This document shows positions 41,303 through 50,762 of a DNA stretch of 64,000 bases, one piece after another. How positions within the stretch are numbered: the stretch's first letter is position 1; every line of letters begins with the position of its first letter. The notes under the pieces were generated by a model. It was not told the origin of the DNA. It searched no databases and worked only from the letters and a program-made list of their open reading frames with translations. Both the position numbers and the translations under genes were made by a program. Source of the DNA: Planotetraspora thailandica (GTDB lineage: Bacteria > Actinomycetota > Actinomycetes > Streptosporangiales > Streptosporangiaceae); NCBI RefSeq assembly GCF_016863335.1, contig NZ_BOOR01000005.1, positions 62,001 to 126,000 of the forward strand, written 5' to 3'.

Positions 41303-43660
41303 ATGAGCCTTGCGCTGTACCGCAAGTACAGGCCCGGCACGTTTGCCGAGGTCAAGGGGCAGGAGCACGTCACAGAACCGCTGCGGCAGGCGCTTCGCAG
41401 TGGCCGGATCAACCATGCCTACCTGTTCAGCGGCCCGCGCGGCTGCGGCAAGACCTCCAGCGCCCGCATTCTCGCCCGGTCCCTGAACTGTGAGAAGGGC
41501 CCCACGCCCGACCCGTGTGGCGAGTGTGAGTCCTGTGTCGCGCTGGGCCCGACCGGCCCCGGCCACCTCGACGTCATCGAGATCGACGCCGCTTCCCACG
41601 GTGGTGTGGACGACGCCCGCGACCTTCGTGAGCGGGCCTTCTTCGCCCCGGTCTCCGCCCGCTTCAAGATCTACATCATCGACGAGGCCCACATGGTCAC
41701 CCGTGAGGGCTTCAACGCGCTGCTCAAGCTGGTCGAGGAGCCTCCACCGCACCTCAAGTTCGTCTTCGCGACCACGGAGCCGGAGAAGGTCATCGGGACG
41801 ATCAAGTCCCGCACGCACCACTATCCGTTCCGGCTGATGCCGCCGAGCACGCTCCGCCAGCTCATGGAGGAGATCCTCGAGTCGGAGGCCGTGCCGTACG
41901 AGCCTGCCGCGCTGCCGCTGGTCGTGCGCGCGGGGGCGGGCTCGGCCCGCGACTCGCTGTCGATCCTCGACCAGCTCCTCTCCGGTGCGGACGAGAGCGG
42001 GATCACCTACCAGCGTGCGGTCTCCCTGCTCGGGTACACCGACGGCGGGCTGCTCGACGAGGTCGTCGGCGCCTTCGCCGCCCGCGAAGGCGCGCAGGTC
42101 TTCCACACGCTCAACCGGGTCATCGAGGGTGGCCACGACCCCCGCAGGTTCGCCATGGACCTGCTGGAGCGCTTCCGCGACCTCGTGATCCTCGCGAACG
42201 TGCCCGAGGCCGCCGCCAACGGCCTGCTGGACCGCCCGGCCGACGAGCTGGAGCGGCTGCAGGCGCAGGCCGCCTCGATGGGTCCTGCCGAGCTCACCCG
42301 CGCGGCCGAGGTGTTCAACGCCGGGCTCACCGAGATGCGCGGCGCCACATCTCCCCGTCTGCTCCTCGAGCTGATGTGCGCCCGCGTGCTGCTGCCCGCC
42401 GCCGCCCAGGGCGAGGCCGCGCTGCTCGCGCGTCTCGAACGGCTCGAACGCAGCGGTGTGCCCGCGGCGGTGTACGCGGCGCCGATCCCGTCGGCCGTCC
42501 AGCCTCCCGCCGCGCCGGTCTCGCCCCCTGCTCCGGCTCCCGCGTCGGCCCAGGCTCCGGCCCCTGCTCCCGCTCCCCAGGCCGAGCCGCCGGCGGCGGG
42601 AGGTTCGGGGGATGACGACTGGCCGGCGCCCGCGAGGCCGGGTGCCCAGGCCTCCGCGGAGCCCGTGCAGGACGCCCCCGCAGGCGGAGCGGCCCAGGGG
42701 GGCCCGGTTCAGCAGGCATGGCCCCGGGTGCTCGACGCGATCAAGAACAGGCAACGGGTCGCGTGGATGATCCTCAACGCTCAGGGCCGATTGCTGGGCG
42801 TGGAGGGCAACGTCGTCACCGTGGGCTTCGAAAAGCCCGGTGACGTGCAGGGTTTCCTCAAGGGCAAGCGCGACGAGGTCGTGGCGGCCGCGCTGGGCGA
42901 CGTGCTCGGCGGCACCTGGCGGGTCGACGTGGTCGTCGGTGGCTCCGGTCCCGGCGGGGGCGGCTCCCGCGGCTCGGGCGGTCCCTCCGGCGGCAGCGGC
43001 GGGCCCGGCGGCGGTTCCCCGGGCGGCGGTCAGGGTCCGGCGGCGCCCTCCGGCCCCGGGGCGAACGGCACCCCGGCGGACGACCTTTCCGGTGCGGCAT
43101 CCAGGTCCGCCGGGGGCTCAGGCGGTTCGGAGGCGCACCCGGGCACCCAGACGTCCGCCCCCGCCGCGAACGGCGTGCCCGACGACGGCTCGGCCCGCAA
43201 CGGATCGCCCCACAACGGATCGACACAGAACGGTTCAACCCAGAACGGCTCGGGCCACCAGGCGGGCGGCGCTCGTGGCGCGGTTGCGGCCGCTCATCCC
43301 TCGCCGGCCGTCGTCTCGGCGACCGTGTCCGCCGGGGTGTCCGCCGGAGGGTCCGCCGGGGTGACCGACGAAAGCTGGCCCGACGAGCCGTCGGACGACG
43401 ATGACGGCCATCCGATGCCCGCGCCGCCGATGTCCGGTTCGAAGGCCGGATCGGGCATGGCCGCGGCCAAGTCGGCCGCCCGCGCCGCCGCTCAGGGCGG
43501 CCCCCGCCAGGCGTGGCCGGAGTCGGTGCCCGCTCGCAGGAAGGCGGGCCCGGACGACGGCGATCCCCTCAACGACAGTGAGGGGGGCGAGCTCAGCGGC
43601 ATGGCCCTCATCCAGCGCGAGCTCGGCGGCCGGATCATCGACGAGATCGACCAGCCCTGA
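41303..43660 (+). CDS. dnaX: DNA polymerase III gamma/tau subunit
   Basis: 785 aa from ATG at 41303 with CGAGGAG upstream. Clamp-loader AAA+ domain: Walker A GPRGCGKTS (residues 44-52), zinc cysteines C63, C72, C75, C78, Walker B IYIIDEAHMV, sensor 1 KFVFATTEPEKV, arginine-finger motif SRTHHYPFR. Domain III ends near 370. A long Pro/Ala-rich linker (about 420-480), a tau-like domain (about 480-570, QQAWPRVLDAIKN) and an unusually long Gly/Ser/Asn-rich tail follow. The gene loads beta clamps at the fork. Confidence 0.97.
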   Translation: MSLALYRKYRPGTFAEVKGQEHVTEPLRQALRSGRINHAYLFSGPRGCGKTSSARILARSLNCEKGPTPDPCGECESCVALGPTGPGHLDVIEIDAASHGGVDDARDLRERAFFAPVSARFKIYIIDEAHMVTREGFNALLKLVEEPPPHLKFVFATTEPEKVIGTIKSRTHHYPFRLMPPSTLRQLMEEILESEAVPYEPAALPLVVRAGAGSARDSLSILDQLLSGADESGITYQRAVSLLGYTDGGLLDEVVGAFAAREGAQVFHTLNRVIEGGHDPRRFAMDLLERFRDLVILANVPEAAANGLLDRPADELERLQAQAASMGPAELTRAAEVFNAGLTEMRGATSPRLLLELMCARVLLPAAAQGEAALLARLERLERSGVPAAVYAAPIPSAVQPPAAPVSPPAPAPASAQAPAPAPAPQAEPPAAGGSGDDDWPAPARPGAQASAEPVQDAPAGGAAQGGPVQQAWPRVLDAIKNRQRVAWMILNAQGRLLGVEGNVVTVGFEKPGDVQGFLKGKRDEVVAAALGDVLGGTWRVDVVVGGSGPGGGGSRGSGGPSGGSGGPGGGSPGGGQGPAAPSGPGANGTPADDLSGAASRSAGGSGGSEAHPGTQTSAPAANGVPDDGSARNGSPHNGSTQNGSTQNGSGHQAGGARGAVAAAHPSPAVVSATVSAGVSAGGSAGVTDESWPDEPSDDDDGHPMPAPPMSGSKAGSGMAAAKSAARAAAQGGPRQAWPESVPARRKAGPDDGDPLNDSEGGELSGMALIQRELGGRIIDEIDQP

Positions 43661-43670
43661 CGCGGGTGCG

Positions 43671-45083
43671 TCAGGCGTCGCCGAGGCTGAGCCGTACGGA
43701 GGCGGCGGCGTGGCGCTGGTCGCCCGCGGGAAGGGCCGCGACGAGCCGTTCGAGCACCTCGACGTCATCCTGCCCGATGGTGGTCTGCGCGTAGGACCAC
43801 AGGTCGTCGATCGTGCCCTTGGTCAGCAGGCCGGTGCGCACCCTCGCCTCCAGTTCGTCGCGCGTCCTGCGGATCGCGGGCGCCTCCGACCGGGGTAGCA
43901 GCGGCCCCTGGTAGAGCCGGGCCACGGTGGCGAGGTCGCCTTCGCCCAAAGCCTGCCGTACCGCGAGGAAGTCGCCCGAGACCTCGCAGGTCAGCCGGTA
44001 GGGCTTGGCGGCGATGGCCCGGGTCAGCTGGGCCCGCAGGCGGTGGATCTCGGCGCGGATGGTCACGGGGTTGCCGGCGTCGCCGTACAGGAGATAGGAG
44101 AGCTTCTCCGCGGTCAGGCCGCGCGGGTGGGAGGCCAGCAGGGTGAGGATCTCCGCGTGCCTGAGCGAGAGCGGGACGCGGACGCCGTCGAGGTGGGCGA
44201 ACGGGTGCTCGGCCCCGAGCAGGGTGAGGGTGAGCCGGGGCGCGGGCGACGAGCCGACGGGGATGAGCCGGTAGGCGTCGCCCAGCGGTTCGACGAGGAA
44301 GGCACGGCCGTCGGCGAGGATCGCCCGGTCGCCGGGCTCGGGCAGGCGGATGCGACGGCCGATGCTGTGGTCGCCGCCGATGATTCGGCCGGTCAGGGCG
44401 ACCAGTGCCCCTGGTCTGTTGAGGTGGCGGTGGTGGCGGCCGCGGAGCCGCTCGTCGTGTTCGCGCATCCGCAGGGTGAGGTGGCTCTCCGCGAGGCGGG
44501 CGGCCGCGCCGACCAGGGCGGCCGTGGCCGGGTGGAGGGTGCGCGCTCTGCCGGTGATGTCGAGGCAGCCGAGCATGCCGCCGGAATCGGGGTCGACGAT
44601 CGGAGCGCCCGCGCAGGACCATACGCGCAGGGCGAGCGACAGGTGTTCGCCCGCGTATACGCGGGCCGGCTTGCCGACGGCCAGAGCCGTGCCGATGCCG
44701 TTGGTGCCGACCGCCTGCTCCGACCACTGGAAACCGTCGGCCAGGCCGATGCCGTCGGCCGCCCGGCGCACCGCGTGGTGGCCCTCACGCCACAGCACAC
44801 GGCCGTCGGCATCGGTGATGACCATGATGTGCGCGGCCTCGTCGGCGATCTGCAGAAGGGTTTGACGGAGCATCGGGAGCAGCGTGTGCATCGGATGGGC
44901 CCGGCGCGCGTCGTCGATCACGTCGGTGTCGTAGACGAGCGGAGCGGCGTGCGTCTCGGGATCGATGCCGGCCTCCAGCGACCTGCGCCAGGAATCCGAG
45001 ATGACCTTGCGGTTTTCCCCTCCTCCGGCGCGCTCTGCCGTCGCCGCTGCCTCGTGCAGCCGGCGGACTGACAGGTCCGGCAT
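43671..45083 (-). CDS. GAF-domain transcriptional regulator, AcoR-like N-terminus
   Basis: 470 aa from ATG at 45083. The N-terminal region matches the sensory part of AcoR/sigma54-type activators (VISDSWRRSLEAGIDPETHA, LLQIADEAAHIMVITDADGR, SEQAVGTNGIGTALA), a GAF domain at about 60-220. There is no AAA+ domain. Instead the C-terminal half (300-400) has a winged-helix-like ATIRAEIHRLRAQL-type region (VTIRAEIHRLRAQLTRAIAA). Such actinobacterial proteins often regulate alcohol/aldehyde metabolism genes; none is adjacent. It splits dnaX from ybaB. Confidence 0.85.
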   Translation of the reverse strand: MPDLSVRRLHEAAATAERAGGGENRKVISDSWRRSLEAGIDPETHAAPLVYDTDVIDDARRAHPMHTLLPMLRQTLLQIADEAAHIMVITDADGRVLWREGHHAVRRAADGIGLADGFQWSEQAVGTNGIGTALAVGKPARVYAGEHLSLALRVWSCAGAPIVDPDSGGMLGCLDITGRARTLHPATAALVGAAARLAESHLTLRMREHDERLRGRHHRHLNRPGALVALTGRIIGGDHSIGRRIRLPEPGDRAILADGRAFLVEPLGDAYRLIPVGSSPAPRLTLTLLGAEHPFAHLDGVRVPLSLRHAEILTLLASHPRGLTAEKLSYLLYGDAGNPVTIRAEIHRLRAQLTRAIAAKPYRLTCEVSGDFLAVRQALGEGDLATVARLYQGPLLPRSEAPAIRRTRDELEARVRTGLLTKGTIDDLWSYAQTTIGQDDVEVLERLVAALPAGDQRHAAASVRLSLGDA

Positions 45084-45637
45084 CCAGCACCCCCGGTCCG
45101 TCGGGCGAAGATCTGAAGAATGTCTCTGGGGACTGCCTAACACCCGAGACGGCATTTGCCAATCTCCATGAGTAACCACGTGATCGCAACCTGTATGCAA
45201 CGTTAGGCCGGTTACGGTTCCCAAGTCGCGTGAGGACGGCAACGACCAGGCGCGATGGAACGGACGGGACCCGGACGCTTGGAGGGGGGACGGGCCCCGG
45301 CCGGTTCTGATCCCGCATGGATGGGGACGGCGAGGGTAGCGCGGTCCCCATCCGTGCGGTTCCTTGTGATCCGTGAGTTATCTGAGGTCATTTCCGGCTA
45401 ATACGTTTTTGACGGTTGGCCGGATGTCGCGGTGACGAGGCCGCGTCGTTCAGGCCCGTCAAGCCCTGCACGGCCTGCGGATCGCGCATCCCGGCCTCCG
45501 GCCGCCGCTCTTGACCCTCGGCCGTGATTGCCCTCCGGATCGCGGGGAACACGCACGGGCGCCAGTGCCACATAGGCGGTAAACGCCGTAGGCTCGTCGC
45601 GACGAATACGTCGCAGGACGCTGAGGAGCGCACGATC
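45084..45637. other. Long divergent intergenic region with an orphan hairpin
   Basis: 554 bases between the divergent GAF regulator and ybaB genes. No gene supported. A GC hairpin lies at 45319-45353. The ybaB promoter probably lies in the last 150 bases. The region may harbour a small RNA, but only the hairpin supports this. Confidence 0.4.
45319..45353. terminator. Orphan hairpin in a divergent intergenic region
   Basis: GGATGGGGAC (45319-45328), 15-base loop, GTCCCCATCC (45344-45353), perfect 10-bp stem followed by GTGCGGTTCCTT. It is upstream of both flanking genes, so it does not obviously end either. Confidence 0.5.
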
Positions 45638-45985
45638 GTGAATCCAGGAGATGTCAACCTCCAGCAGTTGCTGGAGCAGGCTCAGCTGATGCAGCAGCAG
45701 CTCGTCTCCGCGCAGCAGGAGCTCAGCGACGCGGAGGTCGAGGGAACCGCAGGTGGCGGGCTCGTCGTCGCGACCGTCAACGGGAGCGGCGAGCTGCTGG
45801 AACTGGAGATCAGCCCGTCGGCCATCGACGCCGACGACCCGCAGGAGACCGCGGAGACCATCGCCGACCTCGTACTCGCCGCCGTCAGGGACGCCGTACG
45901 CGCCGCCGCCGAGCTGCAGCAGGAGAAGCTCGGCCCGCTCGCCCAGGGTCTCGGGGGCGGCCTCGGCCAGCTGCCGGGGTTCTAG
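45638..45985 (+). CDS. ybaB: Nucleoid-associated protein, YbaB/EbfC family
   Basis: 115 aa from GTG at 45638, with GAGGAG about 10 bases upstream. N-terminal coiled helix with Gln-rich [19 protein letters not shown], then the family core [20 protein letters not shown] and [14 protein letters not shown], and a Gly-rich tail. It forms dimers that bind DNA non-specifically. Five bases before recR, so an operon. Confidence 0.95.
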   Translation: MNPGDVNLQQLLEQAQLMQQQLVSAQQELSDAEVEGTAGGGLVVATVNGSGELLELEISPSAIDADDPQETAETIADLVLAAVRDAVRAAAELQQEKLGPLAQGLGGGLGQLPGF

Positions 45986-45990
45986 AAGCC

Positions 45991-46590
45991 ATGTACGAAG
46001 GGGTCGTCCAGAATCTGATCGACGAGCTCGGGCTGCTGCCCGGCGTCGGTCCCAAGAGCGCGCAGCGCATCGCCTTCCACCTGCTCGCGGCCGAGCCCGC
46101 GGACGTGAAGCGGCTCGCGCACGCGCTGCTCGAGGTCAAGGAGAAGGTCCGCTTCTGCCGGATCTGCGGCAACGTGGCCGCGGAGGCCGAATGCAAGATC
46201 TGCCGTGACCAGCGGCGCGACCCGCATGTGATCTGCGTCGTCGAGGAGTCGAAAGACGTCGTGGCGATCGAGAAGACCCGCGAGTTCCGTGGCCGCTACC
46301 ACGTGCTCGGCGGGGCGATCAGCCCGATCGACGGGGTGGGTCCCGACGACCTGAAGATCCGCGAGCTCATGGCCCGCCTGGCCGACGGCCAGGTGACCGA
46401 GCTGATCCTCGCGACCGACCCGAACCTCGAGGGTGAGGCGACGGCCACCTACCTGGCCAGGCTCGTCAAGCCGTTGGGGCTGAAAGTGACACGACTGGCC
46501 AGCGGTCTCCCGGTGGGCGGCGATCTCGAATACGCCGACGAGGTCACCTTGGGCCGCGCTTTCGAAGGACGGAGGCTGCTGGATGTCTGA
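45991..46590 (+). CDS. recR: Recombination mediator RecR
   Basis: 199 aa, usual length. N-terminal HhH ([20 protein letters not shown]), zinc finger C56, C59, C68, C71, then the Toprim domain ([40 protein letters not shown]) and Walker-B-like C-terminus. With RecF/RecO it loads RecA on SSB-coated gaps. Overlaps the next gene by 8 bases. Confidence 0.98.
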   Translation: MYEGVVQNLIDELGLLPGVGPKSAQRIAFHLLAAEPADVKRLAHALLEVKEKVRFCRICGNVAAEAECKICRDQRRDPHVICVVEESKDVVAIEKTREFRGRYHVLGGAISPIDGVGPDDLKIRELMARLADGQVTELILATDPNLEGEATATYLARLVKPLGLKVTRLASGLPVGGDLEYADEVTLGRAFEGRRLLDV

Positions 46591-47113
46591 CGAGTGGAAC
46601 ACACTGGCCGAACGGATCGCCGGGCACGCCCAGAACTACATCGACGGCCTCACGCGGCTGGCGGGAGGCGAGGGCGGCGACGCCATCCTGCCCCTCCTGC
46701 TGATGGAGGTGGCGCAGGTGAGCGCCGCGGGCACCCAGCTCGGAGCGATGGAAGACGTGATCCTCAAGGGCAACGTCGAGCCTGCGCTGAGCGAAGACCC
46801 GGACATCGATCCCCTTCGTACGGCACTGGCCGCGCGCCTCGGTCCTGTGGACGACTACGCCGAGGTGTTCGACCCGTACAAGGACACGGCGGTCACACCG
46901 TACCGGCTGTCGGACGACCTGTCGGCGGTGGCGGCGGACCTGATCCACGGGCTGCGGCACTACTGGGCCGGGCGGCCGCTCGAGGCCGTGTGGTGGTGGC
47001 AGTACTCCTACTTCAACACGTGGGGGAACCACGCGGGCGCGGCGCTGCGCGCCCTGCACGCCCTGGTCGCGCACACCCGTCTTGACGTCGTGGAAGAGCA
47101 CACGGTCGTCTGA
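46583..47113 (+). CDS. DUF5063 domain protein
   Basis: 176 aa, overlapping the end of recR by 8 bases. Soluble and helical, with [20 protein letters not shown] at the start and the conserved aromatic segment [20 protein letters not shown] near residue 145. Found next to recR in many actinomycetes, so it may be linked to DNA repair or simply conserved in place. Function unknown. Confidence 0.9.
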   Translation: MSDEWNTLAERIAGHAQNYIDGLTRLAGGEGGDAILPLLLMEVAQVSAAGTQLGAMEDVILKGNVEPALSEDPDIDPLRTALAARLGPVDDYAEVFDPYKDTAVTPYRLSDDLSAVAADLIHGLRHYWAGRPLEAVWWWQYSYFNTWGNHAGAALRALHALVAHTRLDVVEEHTVV

Positions 47114-47203
47114 CCCGTCCCACATGCTGGTCTAATCCAGTTGGGCCTTTGAGCCCCCCAAGTACACTGTGAGCTCCACGTCCTGATTCGTTCGGAGATT
47201 CCT

Positions 47204-48478
47204 GTGGCGCTCGTTGTCCAGAAATATGGTGGTTCCTCCGTCGCCGACGCCGCTTGTATCAAACGGGTCGCCCAGCGAATCGTGGCGACGAAAAAGGCCG
47301 GCAACGATGTCGTGGTGATCGTGTCCGCGATGGGCGACACCACCGACGAGCTCCTCGAGCTGGCGCAGCAGGTGTCGCCGCTGCCTCCGGGCCGCGAGCT
47401 GGACATGCTGCTGACCTCGGGTGAGCGGATCTCGATGGCGCTGCTGGCGATGGCGATCGCCAACCTGGGCCAGGAGGCGCGCTCGTTCACCGGCTCGCAG
47501 GCCGGCGTGATCACCGACTCCACGCACGGCAAGGCCCGCATCATCGACGTCACCCCCGGCCGCATCAGGGGGGCGCTCGACGACGGGCAGATCGCCATCG
47601 TCGCCGGTTTCCAGGGCGTCTCCCAGGACACCAAGGACATCACGACGCTCGGCCGGGGCGGCTCCGACACCACCGCCGTCGCCCTCGCCGCCGCGCTCGG
47701 CGCCGACGTCTGCGAGATCTACACCGACGTGGACGGCATCTTCACCGCCGATCCGCGCATCGTCCGTACGGCCCGCCAGATCCCGCGCATCTCGTACGAG
47801 GAGACGCTGGAGATGGCCGCGTGCGGCGCCAGGATCCTCCACCTGCGCTGTGTCGAGTACGCGCGGCGGTTCAACCTGCCGATTCACGTCAGAAGCTCGT
47901 TCAGCACCCGGGAAGGCACGTGGGTCGTCTCCGACCCCAATATCGAAGGAACCGAGATGGAGCAGCCCATCATCTCCGGCGTCGCGCACGACCGGAGCGA
48001 GGCCAAGATCACTGTGGTCGGGGTGCCCGACAAGGTCGGAGAGGCCGCGGCCATCTTCAAGACGCTGGCCGACGCCGAGATCAACATCGACATGATCGTC
48101 CAGAACGTCTCGGCCGCCGCCACCGGGCGCACGGACATCTCCTTCACGCTGCCGACCAACGACAGCCAGACCGCGCTCACCGCGCTGAAGAAGATGCAGA
48201 GCGAGGTCGGGTTCGAAAAGCTGCTCTATGACGACCAGATCGGCAAGGTCTCCCTGATCGGCGCCGGCATGCGCTCGCACCCCGGCGTGACCGCCAAGTT
48301 CTTCGGCGCGCTGGCCGACGCGGGCGTGAACATCGAGATGATCTCGACCTCCGAGATCCGCATCTCGGTCGTCGTCGGCCAGAACGACGTGGACGCGGCC
48401 GTGACCTCCGCCCACCGGGCGTTCGACCTCGACTCCGACCAGGTCGAGGCCGTGGTGTACGGAGGTACCGGACGATGA
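47204..48478 (+). CDS. lysC: Aspartate kinase, alpha subunit
   Basis: 424 aa from GTG at 47204 (CGGAGATTCCT upstream). Phosphorylates aspartate in Lys/Thr/Met biosynthesis. Catalytic motif K7-Y-G-G-S-S, then [18 protein letters not shown] and [19 protein letters not shown]. Two ACT domains in the C-terminal third ([40 protein letters not shown]) confer feedback control. It overlaps asd by 4 bases. An internal start for the separate regulatory beta subunit lies at 47957. Confidence 0.97.
   Translation: MALVVQKYGGSSVADAACIKRVAQRIVATKKAGNDVVVIVSAMGDTTDELLELAQQVSPLPPGRELDMLLTSGERISMALLAMAIANLGQEARSFTGSQAGVITDSTHGKARIIDVTPGRIRGALDDGQIAIVAGFQGVSQDTKDITTLGRGGSDTTAVALAAALGADVCEIYTDVDGIFTADPRIVRTARQIPRISYEETLEMAACGARILHLRCVEYARRFNLPIHVRSSFSTREGTWVVSDPNIEGTEMEQPIISGVAHDRSEAKITVVGVPDKVGEAAAIFKTLADAEINIDMIVQNVSAAATGRTDISFTLPTNDSQTALTALKKMQSEVGFEKLLYDDQIGKVSLIGAGMRSHPGVTAKFFGALADAGVNIEMISTSEIRISVVVGQNDVDAAVTSAHRAFDLDSDQVEAVVYGGTGR
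47957..48478 (+). CDS. lysC: Aspartate kinase beta subunit, in-frame internal start
   Basis: ATG at 47957 (codon 252) preceded by GAAGGA at 6 bases. The product, 173 aa, starts [20 protein letters not shown] and contains only the two ACT domains. It matches the well-known alpha2-beta2 architecture of corynebacterial and Bacillus aspartokinases, where the beta chain starts at the equivalent Met. Internal initiation is inferred. Confidence 0.7.
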   Translation: MEQPIISGVAHDRSEAKITVVGVPDKVGEAAAIFKTLADAEINIDMIVQNVSAAATGRTDISFTLPTNDSQTALTALKKMQSEVGFEKLLYDDQIGKVSLIGAGMRSHPGVTAKFFGALADAGVNIEMISTSEIRISVVVGQNDVDAAVTSAHRAFDLDSDQVEAVVYGGTGR

Positions 48479-49545
48479 GTCGCAAGCCCACGCTGGCCGT
48501 CGTCGGGGCGACCGGTGCCGTCGGCACCGTCATGCTCGACATCCTGACCAACCGGGCCGACCTGTCCGAGGCGTACGGAGAGATCCGCCTGATCGCCTCG
48601 CCGCGTTCGGCGGGCAAGGTGCTCCAGGTGCGCGGCGAGGACGTCGTCGTGCAGGCTCTGGCGCCCGAGGCGTTCGACGGGGTCGACATCGCGATGTTCG
48701 ACGTGCCCGACGAGGTGTCCGCCGAATGGGCGCCCATGGCCGCCTCGCGCGGCGCGGTGGCCGTGGACAACTCCGGCGCGTTCCGCATGGACCCCGACGT
48801 GCCGCTCGTGGTGCCCGAGTGCAACCCCGAGAAGGCACTCGAGCGGCCCAAGGGGATCATCGCCAACCCCAACTGCACCACGCTCTCGATGATGGCCGCC
48901 ATGGGCGCGCTGCACCGGGAATACGGCCTGCGCGAACTCGTGGTCGCCTCCTACCAGGCCGTCTCCGGCGCCGGGGTGATCGGGCCCGAGCGGCTCTACC
49001 AGGAGATCGAGGCCGTCGCCGGCGACCGGACGATGGGCACCGTGGCCGGGGACGTGCGCAAGGCCGTGCCCGACCTCGCCGGATCGCCGTTCCCGGCGCC
49101 GCTGGCGCTCAACGTCGTGCCGTGGGCGGGCTCGCTCAAGGACGACGGCTGGTCGTCGGAGGAGCTCAAGGTCCGCAACGAGTCGCGCAAGATCCTCGGC
49201 ATTCCGGATCTGAAGGTGTCGGCGACCTGCGTCCGCGTTCCGGTCGTGACCACCCACTCCCTCGCGGTCCACGCGACGTTCGAGCGGGAGATCACGGTGG
49301 AGGGCGCCCGGGAGGTCCTGGACGCCGCGCCGACCGTCGTCGTGCTCGACGACCCGGCGAACGGCGTCTTCCCGACGCCGGCCGACGTTGTGGGCACCGA
49401 CCCGACCTACGTCGGCCGGATTCGCCAGGCGCTCGATTTCCCGAACACGCTCGACCTGTTCGTGTGCGGCGACAACCTCCGCAAGGGGGCTGCCTTGAAC
49501 ACCGCCGAGATCGCCGCCCTGGTGGCCCAGGAATTCCTCACCTGA
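48475..49545 (+). CDS. asd: Aspartate-semialdehyde dehydrogenase
   Basis: 356 aa. NADP motif G11-A-T-G-A-V-G17, active-site cysteine C134 in [15 protein letters not shown], substrate-binding Arg/His in [18 protein letters not shown]. Reduces aspartyl phosphate to the semialdehyde, directly after LysC, with which it overlaps (ATGA). The 49555-49975 repeat array begins 10 bases after its stop. Confidence 0.97.
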   Translation: MSRKPTLAVVGATGAVGTVMLDILTNRADLSEAYGEIRLIASPRSAGKVLQVRGEDVVVQALAPEAFDGVDIAMFDVPDEVSAEWAPMAASRGAVAVDNSGAFRMDPDVPLVVPECNPEKALERPKGIIANPNCTTLSMMAAMGALHREYGLRELVVASYQAVSGAGVIGPERLYQEIEAVAGDRTMGTVAGDVRKAVPDLAGSPFPAPLALNVVPWAGSLKDDGWSSEELKVRNESRKILGIPDLKVSATCVRVPVVTTHSLAVHATFEREITVEGAREVLDAAPTVVVLDDPANGVFPTPADVVGTDPTYVGRIRQALDFPNTLDLFVCGDNLRKGAALNTAEIAALVAQEFLT

Positions 49546-49554
49546 CGCTTTGTG

Positions 49555-49975
49555 GTGATCATGCAGAAGTTCCGGGGAACCTTGAGCGTGATCATGCAGA
49601 AGTTCGGCGACATGCCGTCTGGCCTGCCCAAACCTTAGGCGTGATCATGCAGAACTTCGGGGATGCGGGCTCTGACCTGCGGTGACGTCCTTCGTGATCA
49701 TGCAGTTCTTCGCGTACGGCACAGCCGAGCTGCGGCTCTGCCGTACGCGATCATGCAATGTCTCCGAGGCATCCAGCGATGCCGGGTGGGCCGCGTAACC
49801 GTCGAGTGCATGATCACGAGTTGGGTTTTTCCAGCTCACGGGCGTGATTCACGAACTTCTGCATGATCACGAATGGTGAAAGCCCTGCTCACTGCCGCTG
49901 ATCTCGAACTTCTGCATGATCACGATTCGGGTTTGGGCAGGCCGAGCGCTTGTCTACGAACTTCTGCATGATCAC
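49555..49975. repeat. Phased two-armed array of an 18-bp core repeat, nine copies
   Basis: Core GTGATCATGCAGAAGTTC. Plus copies start at 49555, 49588, 49641, 49694 and a degenerate one at 49747. Minus copies end at 49817 (partial), 49870, 49923 and 49975. Steps from 49588 to 49747 are 53, 53, 53; steps in the right arm are 53, 53, 52. The ~35-bp spacers are mostly different but share a middle motif near GGCCTG/GAGCTG, and two of them (one in each arm) share GGCCTGCCCAAACC. The first step is only 33. The array fills the gap between asd and a TetR gene. It is not coding (53 is not a multiple of three) and lacks cas genes. Confidence 0.9.
49712..49749. terminator. Hairpin inside the repeat array
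   Basis: GCGTACGGCA ... TGCCGTACGC form a 10-bp stem, extended inside by AGCCG/CGGCT after a mismatch, around loop AGCTG. It spans one spacer and the first bases of the next core. It may end the lysC-asd transcript or mark the array centre. Confidence 0.65.
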
Positions 49976-50030
49976 GCCCAATCCACAGCTGATGATGGGG
50001 GTCAAGGCCAACGTGGGGCGGTGACCGGAT

Positions 50031-50705
50031 ATGGGCGAAAGCCGTACAGTGACGAACGTGGCCGAGAAGACACGCCAGTTGATCGTCGAGACGGCCCTCC
50101 GGTTGTTCAAGGAGCGCGGTTTCGAGGCGACGACCATGCGGGCTATCGCCGCGGAGGCCGGAGTATCGGTGGGGAACGCGTATTACTACTTCTCCTCCAA
50201 GGAACAGCTCATCCAGGCCTACTACGAACGGGCCCAGGCCGCTCACGAGGAGGCGTGCTGCGAGATCCTCGCCACGGAGCGGTCGCTGGCCGGGCGGCTG
50301 AAGGGCGTGCTCCGCGAATGGGTGCGGGTCTCGGAGCCCTACCACGAGTTCGCGGTCAAGTTCTTCAAGCACGCGGCCGAGCCCACCAACCCGCTGAGCC
50401 CCTTCAGCGCGGAGTCGACCCCCACGCGTGAATCGGCGATCGGCCTCTACCGGCAGGTCGTGGAAGGGTCGCGCGACCGGATCGACCCGGGGCTACGGGC
50501 GGAGTTGCCCGAGCTGCTGTGGTTGTTGTCGATGGGCGTTGTGCTGTTCTGGGTGCATGACACCTCGCCGGGGTGTGAGCGCACTTACCGCCTGATCGAC
50601 CGTACGGTGTCACTCGTCGACAGGCTGGTGGGGCTTTCCTCCCTGCCGGGTGTCCGCGGCGTCGTCAAGGATTTCATCGAGGTGGTGCACGAGCTCCGTA
50701 CGTGA
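50031..50705 (+). CDS. TetR-family transcriptional regulator
   Basis: 224 aa from ATG at 50031; a GTG six codons later is possible. HTH at about 10-58 (TRQLIVETALRLFKERGFEA, AIAAEAGVSVGNAYYYFSSK). The C-terminal domain is larger than average and hydrophobic near 165-180 (ELLWLLSMGVVLFWVHDTSP), suggesting a lipophilic ligand. It starts 55 bases from the last repeat of the array, so the array may lie in its promoter. The LLM oxidoreductase follows. Confidence 0.93.
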   Translation: MGESRTVTNVAEKTRQLIVETALRLFKERGFEATTMRAIAAEAGVSVGNAYYYFSSKEQLIQAYYERAQAAHEEACCEILATERSLAGRLKGVLREWVRVSEPYHEFAVKFFKHAAEPTNPLSPFSAESTPTRESAIGLYRQVVEGSRDRIDPGLRAELPELLWLLSMGVVLFWVHDTSPGCERTYRLIDRTVSLVDRLVGLSSLPGVRGVVKDFIEVVHELRT

Positions 50706-50762
50706 ACGGACGGACATACCGGCCGGTTGGTAAGGTCAGGAAAAGCCGACCGGAGGGTGCAC

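Noticed and set aside
49555-49975. CRISPR array
   Set aside because: Regular 53-bp units resemble one, but the core is only 18 bp and degenerate at the ends, orientation reverses mid-array, spacers are related to one another, and no cas gene is near.
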